Part shown: positions 48,200 through 57,634 of the stretch, piece by piece
Numbering within the stretch: the stretch's first letter is position 1
How the letters are laid out: every line of letters begins with the position of its first letter
Assembly (NCBI GenBank): GCA_020536535.1
Contig: JAHLWZ010000676.1
Coordinates: 62,696-126,695, forward strand
Direction: 5' to 3'
DNA length: 64,000 nt
DNA from: Pelomyxa schiedti
Taxonomy: Eukaryota > Evosea > Pelobiontida > Pelomyxidae
Notes under the pieces: model-generated
Database searches by the model: none
Told to the model about the DNA's origin: nothing
What the model saw: only the letters and a program-made list of their open reading frames with translations
Made by a program: the position numbers and the translations under genes

Positions 48200-51100
48200 T
48201 CAAAAATTTTTTTCCTGTGTGCATTGGATGGCATACATTTGTAGAGTCCCTAAGTGGTGTTGGATACGTTTGTTGGTGATTCTGTCTGTGGCAGTGACGG
48301 TGACAGTGCCTGGGGGGGGTGTTGACGTGCACGTATAACGCAGGTTCTTGATGTACTGGGCCAGTTGGTCGTACTTGAGTGCGAGAGCCAGGTCAATGGC
48401 ATGGGGGTACCACGTGTGGCGGCTCAGGCAGGATGCTGCACATAGGCAAGTGGTGCACACACAGCCACAATCAATGGGGCAAGTGCAGTGTGGTTCAGGG
48501 AGCTCAGTTTGTGTCGTGCTGGTTGTTGTTGTGGTAGTTGTTGTGGTGGATGATGATGTGGTGGGTGTTGTGGAAGTAGGGGGGGGAGAAGGGGGAGAGG
48601 AGGAAGAGCGTGTTGTGCTGCAGGGGCAGAGTTGGAATGGGGCAAGCGGTGGGAGGGAGGCGTGGAAGGAGCGGCCTCCGCGGGTGGCAGAAAGGACCTT
48701 GTCCCAGATCGCAAGAACCTGCTCGAAGTTCGTACTTGGTGTAACTTTGAGCACTTGGAAGAGCTTTGGATTGCTGAACGGCTCACACAGGTCCAGGAGG
48801 GTGATCAGTGATCTCACCAATGAGACGAGGTCGTCCTGAGGCTCGTAGTTTACACACAGACTGTCCCGTGCACTAAGCTGGCGCAGGACGCTGTCGGAGG
48901 CCCAGTGAACAGTGCCACAGAATCCCTCTTCAGAATTGCAAGGTGTTGACTTGGCAAAGCCCCAGTCAATGAGGATTAATCTGTTTTTACCCGTGCTTGA
49001 GTCCAAGAGAATGTTCTCGGGCCGGACATCCCTGTGAACGTACATCCCTTTCGTGTGAACAGCCTCCAGTGTCTTAACAACTTCGCTGAACAACAACGGT
49101 ATATTCTAGTTTGGTTAGAGAAAGAAGAACAAAAGCAAGAGAAAAAAAATGAAATATGGTTGTTGTATGTTGTCTTGCTTATAATTTGTATTTTACTTTG
49201 ATTGCTCTTCTTACTGGTCAACTAATACGGGAATGGAAATTTACACACATTGATTATGAGACATAACACTTTTGGATCTAAAATACTTCTGCCGATAGGT
49301 TCTATGAGCATGGCATTGTCCCCGTTTGTGAGTCCAAGTGTTTTTGGTACGCCCTGAATTCCTAGGCCCACAAAATGCCGCAAGATTCGGTTCTCATCTT
49401 GCAAGTAAGATTCTTCACCCTTTTTAGCAATTTTCAGGATGTACTTGGCTTCTGTGTGAGGTCGAGAAATGCTGCAAAGCATCACAAGGGATGTAGCACC
49501 CTCACCGGCTCTTCCATGTATCACAATTGGGTCGTCAGCCATCTTGGCGGTTGTTAGTGAACTCTTATGCCGCTTCCAGCTTCAGCCTTATCATCATGAT
49601 TTATACTTAAAAATAAGAAGAAAGAAAACCTTGTAAGAGTGAGAGAGAGATACTCCAGTAAGATCTTCCTCTGACAGGTTGAGTACCTTCAGCAATTCAG
49701 GTGCGACAGGTGCACATATTGCTCCTGTACAGAACTCTTTTTGAGTGCCACTGCCTCTTGTGGCCCGCAGGAACCAGATGAATCTTAAATTGGTGACACC
49801 CACCCATATTTGTGTTCTCATGGGAACTGCATCCAAGAATTTTGTGGCATGGTCAACAGCTCTTCCTTTGTACTCGTTCGAAGGAAAGCTACCACCCTCA
49901 TCAGAAGTCACTTCAAGTATAAACCTTTTTTTTGTTTTGTTTTGTTATTTATTCAGTCTACTATTCAAACTTCACACGTTGTGTAAAAGCTACATATCGG
50001 CTTCCCTCGAAGACAAAAGACGTAATCAGGCTTGCGATCTTGGAGTATAACCTTAGTTGTGTGGACGTCATGTAACTGGTTGGGAACTGGGAGTTGTTTC
50101 TTTGATATCTCTTGCTCCCACTTTTCTATGCTCTTATTCAAGAGTGGGTATAGCTCCGCTTCAGATGCTCCTTTGACTTTCTCCCACTTCTTACTGGGAT
50201 TCCAATGAACATGAAGTGCAGTAATCCCAGGGAAAAAAGGTATGACAGTTGCGTTTGCAATTACACTTGCACATTCAGAAAAGCTCCTCACTAATAAGAG
50301 TTAGATTAGCTTTTCCACACATAAAGTCATACTCATTGATGTATTGGCGCCATGAGGTGCTGTTTCTAGTAACCATTGTTTGGTCAGAGCTTCCTTTTTG
50401 TGCTCCATATATTTTGTCTTCTCCTGCCATTTTCTCAGACTAAGCTCTTCTCGCTTTGTGAGCTCCTTTTCTCGCTTTGTGAGCTCCTTTTCTCGCTTTG
50501 TGGTCTCCTTTTGAAGGATTTTATATTTGGGAGTAGTCAGCCAATATGGATCTTCAGAAAGAGGTGGTTGACTACACGAAGAGGAAGAAGACAGGTTTTG
50601 CTTAAATAGTGGGGTACGTGGTGGGGAAGGTCTTTCTGAACCCAGTTTAGGGCGCTTGGCCTTGTCTGTAGGCGTGGTGGTGTCACCTTCAGCAGCACAG
50701 AGCCCCCTCTTGCGCAGCACACTCCCATCACCATCATCACTACTGCTGCTAATGTCTTCATCACCAATCGTGTGGGTACTGTGGTTTGCTTTTCCCTTGC
50801 TCTTGCCCTTGCTTCTGATAGCATCGCCAGCACCGCCGGTCTCGTACTTCCTCCCCCCTCCATTTCCCTTTCTGGTACCCTTATCGCATGTTTCTTCACG
50901 ATGTACGTTGCGATGGTGCAGGTTTCCAGTTTCGAGTTTGCTTTCAATCTCGTCATCGTAATCGTCGCTGCTGTCGGTGTCGTGCTTGTTGGAGGCGGGG
51001 ATCTTCTTTGCGGTGGCCCTGCCCCTTTTGTAGTATGTGGCTACTACTTTCTTCCCGCGGTGCCGCGTGCCTGTTTTCGCCCTGGCCGGTGGTGTTTTGC

Positions 51101-51233
51101 GCTTCGATGTATTTTCTTCCCAGTCGCTATCTTTGCTGTCGTCGCTGTCGCTGTGGTTGTTGCTGTCGGACGCGCTAGATCGCCCCATCCGGACACGATT
51201 TGTTAATTGGGTGATCTGGAGCTGTGAAGTCAT
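48200..51233 (-). CDS. Nuclease-like plus protein kinase fusion (Crinkler-like layout)
   Basis: The first ATG is at 51233; MGRSSASDSN at 51188 is an alternative. Residues 1 to about 200 are Ser/Asp/Lys-rich and disordered. A triple ELTKREKELTKRE repeat and coiled coil follow, then a domain with RKPDYVFCLRGKPICSF, ILEVTSDEGGSFPSNEYKG, RAVDHATKFLDAVPMRTQIW and GVTNLRFIWFLRATR. The PD...ExT pattern fits the restriction-endonuclease-like fold of Crinkler effectors (established family, inferred here). An in-phase intron joins it to a protein kinase: the GRAGEGATSLV loop, Lys in YILKIAKKG, VHRDVRPENILL, LIDWGFAKS (DFG as DWG) and QDDLVSLVRS. A Thr/Pro tract and a Cys-rich segment (HCTCPIDCGCVCTTC) end the protein at 48200. 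The kinase catalytic residues are intact. Confidence 0.75.
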
Positions 51234-51352
51234 CAACAATCAAACTGTCACGTCTTTCTGTGGCAGGTGATGGGAGTTGCCTGCGTGTGTGGGACGCCTT
51301 GTGGGGCGCCATTATTGAGATTTTTTCTCCCAACGCATAGTGCCAGATCCAA

Positions 51353-52608
51353 TGGCTACACCTGAGAGCGGAGTCGACAGTGCGACAGCGGTGGCACAGC
51401 AAAACAGAATACGAGCTCTCTTTTTCACGTTTATAGACTACATCAGTTCGATCTTGGACAGTTCGACTCAAAGAAATCCACCAAACAACGTTGGGCCTGT
51501 TCTGGAAGAGAGAGTGGATGAAAGAGGCTGTAGGAGTGAGGCGATATGCGACTCGCTGTTAGGCAGTTGGATGTTTGTTTATTCTCCGTCAGAACTTCAA
51601 GTAGTTCCCCATCCCATTGAGTAAATACGCACTAGTTTTTACTTCGATCCAGTTTATACAAGATACAAAAAATAGCATTCAAACTCAGTTATGTGAGTTG
51701 CGAGCAGTCAAAACTTCTGCTAGTAAGTCACTGTTCGCTCAGGAGTCTTTGAGATTATTCAAGTTACTTTCTTCTGAGGTAAACATCTCAATAAATTACC
51801 TGAATTCTGAGTTCAAATTTATAGGATCAGAGGAGACTCAATGTAGAAGAATTGGATAGTGCTGCTCGTTCCAAAATACTTTCCGATGTTGTCAATATGC
51901 ACTCGACAATCTGGCTGGACTACATATTAGGCACTCTTATCCCAGAGGAACGGAAGAAAGAATTTCTGGAGCACTACCAGGAGCATAAATATGAACGAGG
52001 TACATTTTGTGGATGGAATTGGGATTGACTTCTATAGGAGTGGTTGGTGGAATGAAAGAGCTTGCTTGGCGGGCTTCACAAACCAAGGGGCTGAAACCGC
52101 GTGTTGTATCAGAAATGGTGTGGAGTATTTTTATGTCTCTCCGCTGCAGGTAGAATCGAGAGTTACCCAAATGCTACCAATTCAATTACCCTAGTTTACG
52201 AATCTTCTTGAATCGGGAGCTCTCTGACGCAGAACTCCATGGGCTATCCTGTCAAGTTGTTTCCTGCATTGATTCCTTGATCCATATGTGGTTGGAAACC
52301 GTAAAGAATAGTGCCAGGGGCAGGTTGAATGCTGGACGCCTACAGATATTGTGGAAACAACAACAGGTGAAAGAATTTATTTGCATTGCCGCATAACAAA
52401 GAAATCGTAGGAAGAAAAGGAAAAGCATACTAGAGAGTTGGCACAGGCTGGGAATCTGGCACACTTTGAGGGCATCCACGTTGTTGTACAAGCCCATGAA
52501 AGGTGCACTATGACCAAGGAGGAGATTGGCCAACTTGGTGACAAATTGAAGTTCAGGCTTATTGAGGATTACCACCCTTTTACACCCAAAGCACACCAAG
52601 GAACTTAA
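51353..52608 (+). CDS. Unknown helical protein
   Basis: The start at 51353 is MATPESGVDSATAVAQQNRI. Exons join in phase through FIQDTKNSIQTQLCELRAV, DQRRLNVEELDSAARSKIL, TIWLDYILGTLIPEERKKEF, VVGGMKELAWRASQTKGLKP, FLNRELSDAELHGLSCQVVS and EEIGQLGDKLKFRLIEDYHP to a TAA at 52606-52608. The protein is almost all helical, charged and without membrane segments. I recognise no family. Its start is 119 bases from the divergent nuclease-kinase gene, and its stop overlaps the stop of the next leftward gene. Confidence 0.6.
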
Positions 52609-53795
52609 TTGCTTGTCCAATTCGAAACAAAAAAAAAAAAAATATGTATCATTGTGTAAACAACTCTTATATTATTATCAAGTTTGGATTCCTAATTACT
52701 TCAAAGTTCACAAGTCCGTCACTATTCACCTGTAGGTGTGTAAGAAGTAATCACAGCAGTCACATGCAACACACACATCAAAAGGTCCCCAACGTTCCGC
52801 CGGTTGTCCATTTCCGTCTTCTTCATGCACTGCCATCTTAGAAATATGGAACGTCTCCACTGACCCATCTGATGGAAAGGGTTTAGCATGATTAATGGGG
52901 AGGGGAGTGGTTGTGTACCTTTGCTTTTCCATACAAGCGGATTGAATATATGGCATTGGGAGCAACCAATCCTAGTACGCTTTGCTGGTAACCAAGAATC
53001 CGAACTTCGGGTATACCACACGAAAGCCTCCACACCCTTGCAATTGTCACTGTTCCTCACGCAGATTTTCATGACAGCTGCTGGGCCTTGCGCCGCTTTG
53101 GCAGTAGAACCACATGGGCCAGTACCTTCCACTGCAGTGCTTACAGCCACGCTTACAGCCGCCTCCGCCCCTCCTCCCACCAATACTACGCTCTCTGCCG
53201 CACCCCCACAAGAATACAGCTTGCCATTGCCATTGCCATTGCCAGTCCCAGTCCCGTTGCCGTTGTCGTTGTCGTTGTCGTTGTCACTGTCATTGCCGCC
53301 CAGTCCAACCACAACAGCGCCACCCGAAGAAGATGCCGCGACACTAGTCGAGCCCGGGCCAGCCACAGCCACACCAACAGCAGACCCAGCGGGAGCGTCT
53401 ATCACCACACCCACCGCAGGCACGCTGGTGCTCCCCCCTTCCCCGCCGCCCCCGCCGATCCCCACTCCCACTCCCGCCGCCGCCGCCGCTCCCTCCCCTT
53501 CCTCAGCGCCCGCCGCCTCCACCGCGACTTGGACGCCTCCCCCTGTCGTCCGCTGTTCCTTGGTAGGAGGAGGAGGAGGGGGGCTGGTGGTCACCGAGAC
53601 AGAGCCAGAACCGACCACTACTGTGACGCCGCCAACGTCGACTACGACGCCGTCCTGTCCCACAATGACGCCGCCGTTGCCACTGCCCCTTGTTGTCGAC
53701 GACGCGGCGTTCACCGTCACCTTTGTGCTAGCCATCATCATCAGCCCTGCCTGAATCAACACGCACACGACAATTACGTCCGGGGTCCAACGCAT
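52605..53795 (-). CDS. Secreted or surface low-complexity protein
   Basis: The start MRWTPDVIVVCVLIQAGLMM (53795) looks like a signal peptide. About 220 residues of Val/Gly/Ala/Ser/Pro low complexity follow, with a regular Asn-Asp then Asn-Gly run. Then comes an ordered, Cys-containing part: KICVRNSDNCKGVEAFVWY, PAKRTRIGCSQCHIFNPLVW and, after an intron, MAVHEEDGNGQPAERWGPFD followed by VCVACDCCDYFLHTYR. The intron between LVWKSK and DGSVET keeps phase. The final short exon is uncertain. Cys pairs suggest an extracellular or zinc-binding end. Function unknown. The opposite strand also has a long open frame, but that is a by-product of GC-rich repeats. Confidence 0.6.
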
Positions 53796-53998
53796 TCCTT
53801 CTCAGAGATCTTTGTTTGTTCGTGTCCGACATCGTTGGCACCATCGCCTTGTTCCCATGGGAACGGCACCACAATTTTGTTTTTCGTTTTTAACTTTTCA
53901 ATCAATCACCCAGTAAAAGAGACATTTAAGGAAAAAATACAAAATTTTCTCTCACAATTGGTCTGGTGTAGTTTATTATGCAAAGGAGATGTACGTTT

Positions 53999-54784
53999 TT
54001 ACATGACGGAGCAACGTTTCCTCTTCTTTCCTTTTAGTACGTTAGGGGTGAATAGGCAAGGCATCAAGAAAGAATACCCTTGTTGAAGAGCACTGCCTTG
54101 ATGGCTTCGTCAAAAACGAGCTTAAGGTTATCTCCGGACTTGGCGGAACACTCGATGTACTTGAGAGCCTTGATTCTTTGTGCCACTTCATTGCCTTGAT
54201 CATAAGTGACAATGGTTTGTCCCATTGTCTTCAGCTTTGCAATGGCATCGGGGTCATTCCTGCCGTCCACCTTTGTTCCAATCAGAATGTATGGAACTCC
54301 ATCAGCTGGATTGGACACTTTAGTGTTATTGAAGAGTAAAAAATAGAATGTACCTGGGCTGAAATGGATGATTTCTGGGTGCCATTTGGCAATTACGTTT
54401 TCCAGAGATACCGGATTCGTTATGGCAAAGCAGATAAGGAATACATTGGTGTTAGAGTAACTGAGTGGCCTCAATCGATCATATTCCTCCTGTCCAGCAG
54501 TATCCCACAATGTCAGCTCAATGTTTCGATTACCAGCTGTAAGAGTAACAACTGTACCGAGGGAAAAAAAAGGTCAACTCCTAGCCAAGGTACAACGGAA
54601 AAAGAAAAAAAAAACAAGCAAAAAACTAAACAAATAGCTCACCGTAGTTATCAAAAACAGTAGGGACATAGGTCTTTGGGAACTCGTGATTCGCGTAAGT
54701 GATCAGCAGGCACGTCTTCCCCACGGCACCATCTCCAACCACTACCAACTTGATAGACTGAGTGCCAGGTGTTGGTTCGGTCAT
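53999..54784 (-). CDS. Rac/Rho-family small GTPase
   Basis: Exons include 54643-54784, a middle part down to 54078 and a 32-base last exon, 53999-54030. The G motifs are clear: [20 protein letters not shown] (switch I), [24 protein letters not shown] with Asp, and ECSAKSGDN. These match Rho-family GTPases, which switch actin assembly at membranes. The apparent end GILS* is a misread of the last intron (54031-54077, GTATTC...AAAAG). Splicing gives KKRKRCSVM, a polybasic run and CAAX box for prenylation. This join keeps phase (32 bases = two plus ten codons), which supports it. Confidence 0.93.
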
Positions 54785-54937
54785 GTTTGTTTGTTGTTTG
54801 ATGACGGTTTTTGTTTGTTGTTGTTGTTTTATTTGTTTTTGTGTGTGGAAAAGGGTCTTTTAAATTGATCAAACGTGCTCGATGAAGAATTTCGCGTGAA
54901 TGTTTGCCGAGGAAGAAAAGATTTTATCTGATTGGTT

Positions 54938-56615
54938 TTATTTTGAAAAGAGATCAAGCAGCAGTTGCCGATGTATCTGGGGTTTGTTTTTTGTGCCTCA
55001 GTGTGCTCTACGTACCTTCTTGGTTGTTGTTGCCTTGGGCTTTTCTGCATCCGATGAAGAACTAGAGGATTCATCACCGGAGGAATGTTCTGAGGATTCA
55101 GACGACGAGGATGACTCCTCGTCACTAGACTCAGAGGAGGATTCAGAGGATGATTTTGGGTGTTTCCTCTTTACAGTGTGTTTCTTGGTTGTGGCGGTTT
55201 TGCTTGTCTTGGGCTTCGTTGTAGGTTTCTTTTTCTTGCCCCTGGCCGATTTGGTAGCGGCCTTTGCTTTTGCATTTGCGCGTGTTTGTTCTTCTGAAAT
55301 TGGTTCTGGACACTTGCTAGAATGCAGGGAATAAAGAAGGTCAATCTCAGCTCTGTACGCGGCATCAACCGGCGTAGTGCTTCCTGATTTCTTGGGCGGG
55401 GGTGTTTCTAGTATCAGCGGTAAATGTCTCATTCTGGGATCGTTCATTATGCACCAGAAAGGTACAAGGCCCATCATCCCCTTGCCAATATTTGCGTGCC
55501 TGTCGGACTTGCTTCCGCATTTCGTTGCACAGTCATTAATGTGAACAGCTTTGAGATACTAGGTTTTTGTGGGGGAAAAAACTGGTGGTATTGACGCACT
55601 TGAAGCCCAATTTCATTATCAATGGCTTGCATCATTTCCTCATAACCTTCTTTTGAGCGAATATCAAAGCCTCAAGGACTAATGGTGAGATTTTCAAGTT
55701 AAGATAAACATATAAACCTGCAGCAAAGGCGTGGCACGTATCAAGACACATTCCAACTCGACTTTTATCTGTTACGCCATTTATCATTAAATGTAATTGC
55801 CCAAAACGTGATCCAACGGAATGTCCTTGCCCTGCACTGTTCTCCAGTAATATAGTAGTTATTACAGGAGCAACGGGCTGTGGGCTAGGGGGCGTAGAAT
55901 GTGAACTTGCAGTTGTTGTATTGGATGGTGCAGTGGTGTTAGTTTCGGGTACTTTAGTGCCTACGAAATTAGATGAAAAACAGGATAGGACATAGGTTCA
56001 ACTGTTGGGAATCACTTGATGAAGATGCGACAACAACATCTGCAGTTTTTGCTATTGCCTCATTAATAGCTGCAGAAATCTTATTGCAGGCTGCGGAATC
56101 ACCAATACTCTTTGTGTCACTCCCAGGATGCACCACAATGTAAGGTATTCCTAAAATACAGCACCTATAGCCAGAAAAAGCAAATTAGTACACTGCACTG
56201 CTAACCATAAATTCATTGTAATTTCATAAAGGGGGCTTCAACCGCGTCCCATAATTAACAGCCGTTGCTACAACCTGCGGAGCTCGTCAGACAGACAAGC
56301 CACGCTCTTTTCGCGAGTGCTCTCGTCGCCAGAGCAAAAGTTCGACAGGTACGAACCATGCGCGGCCACGGCCGTAGCCTCCACGCCCGCGCCTCGCCGC
56401 GCCGACGCGAACCTCGCGGCCTCGTCGGGGCCGATGGGCCGCGGCGCCGCCCACGAGCGGCCGTTGCGCACGAAGAGCGCCACGGCCCTCGCGCCCTTGC
56501 GCGCCGCGCGGCCGAACACCGCAGACATGTCGCCCCCTGACGAGTTGGTGTGCGCACCGACCCACCAGTCGTTCCGCGACACCGTGGCAGAGGAGGCCGC
56601 AGCGGATGCACTCAT
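54938..56615 (-). CDS. Endonuclease IV-type AP endonuclease with S/E- and K-rich tail
   Basis: Exon 1 starts at the ATG at 56615 ([20 protein letters not shown]) and has [19 protein letters not shown], the family opening. Later exons give [72 protein letters not shown] and [12 protein letters not shown]. These are the metal-binding and C-terminal signatures of endonuclease IV (Nfo/Apn1), which cuts abasic sites during base excision repair. Beyond the domain is a tail of about 110 residues of Lys/Thr then Ser/Glu repeats. At KKV a good donor (GTACGT) lets a 39-base intron lead to [12 protein letters not shown], stop at 54938. Otherwise translation stops at 54998. Exon 1 is extremely GC-rich compared with the rest. 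Confidence 0.9.
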
Positions 56616-56882
56616 GGTGATGGATATGGCTGGTGTCACAGCCTATCTTCAGTTCCCGGAATCAGCAGCTTGTGGTGATATGGCTGGTTCCACGAACCCT
56701 ACGCTGCTCCCGGGGTATTATTATTAATAATACGCAGTGAACCATCCCGGAGCCCAAATTTTGAGGGCTGTTCTTCTCAAGAAGAAATCCCTTTCGGCTC
56801 TCATTACCTTAATCACATACGAAGGGAACAAGCAATTTTTTAAACGAAAGAAAGAAAAGGAAAAAAAAACCCCAACCAAAGA

Positions 56883-57457
56883 ATGAGCACTACGCCCAAG
56901 CGCAAACTGCTGTTCATCATCTTCAACGACAACGAGTGCACCGCCAAGCACGCGTTGTGGTGGGCGCAGGACCTTACGTCCCGAGGCCACGTAGTGAGGG
57001 TCATATTCGAGGGCCCAGGCACCCGCCTCGTCGACAATCCAGCAATGGACGCCGACATCAAACAAGCCCTCGCTAGCCACCTCGTCGTGGGCGCCTGCAA
57101 GGTACCGTACAAGTTCAACCAACTTTTTTTTTTCCCCCTTAGTTCTAAATGCACAATGCCATGCTACTGGTGGCGTGATAAAATTAGTAAGAACGTAAAA
57201 GCCAATCGCCAACAAACAAACGCCCATATTGGCAATATCCTATCACGACTCAGCATAGTAACTAATATAACAACCAACACACACAGGCAGCATCTGGAGC
57301 GATGGGATGCGGCGGGCCGACCGCCGTCTGCCCAGGAGGAGTTCCCCCTCTGCACCAAAAGTGCAACGAGCTGGGCGTAACACTGCTGAGTGACTTGAGG
57401 GGACATGCCAACGTGGGGCCATTTGTGGACGAGGGATTTGAGATGGTTACATTCTGA
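56883..57457 (+). CDS. DsrE-like family protein
   Basis: Two exons, 56883-57101 and 57287-57457, encode about 129 residues. The N-terminus KRKLLFIIFNDNECTAKHAL is a Rossmann-like first strand, followed by WWAQDLTSRGHVVRVIFEGP. The second exon has paired small residues and Cys (MGCGGPTAVCPGG, LHQKCNELGVTLLSDLRGHA) and ends GFEMVTF. The order matches bacterial DsrE-family sulfur-relay-like proteins (Cys then GH, then GYEvi/tf). The real role in a eukaryote is unknown. A bacterial origin is an inference, and the intron shows it is now a nuclear gene. Confidence 0.7.
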
Positions 57458-57634
57458 GTGAGGCCTGTGTCTACTTAGACGGACTGCGGCCGTTTGAATT
57501 CAATCCCCGCTGTAATTTGCTCGGAAGATTGTGGTGTGCAGAACCCCAATGAACCAACCCATAATAAACGTGGCTTTGCCGGTTCTACAACAAGTTTTTT
57601 GGAGCCGATCTTTCTCCGAAAAAGAAACCGCAGG

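Noticed and set aside
48300-48660. The plus-strand frame with a run of valines opposite the kinase tail.
   Set aside because: It is the complement of a Thr/Pro repeat in the nuclease-kinase gene.
49222-49542. The kinase as a separate gene starting at MADDPIVIHG.
   Set aside because: An intron of usual size with good signals joins it in phase to the nuclease-like domain, as in known REase-kinase proteins. The separate start remains possible.
54064-54077. Rac ending in GILS without a lipid anchor.
   Set aside because: The bases are the start of an intron. Splicing to 54030 gives a CAAX end in phase.
52888-54086. Long plus-strand frames with PLPLPLPVPVPLPL and similar runs.
   Set aside because: They mirror the GC-rich repeat of the minus-strand gene, which has a signal peptide and ordered Cys-containing exons.
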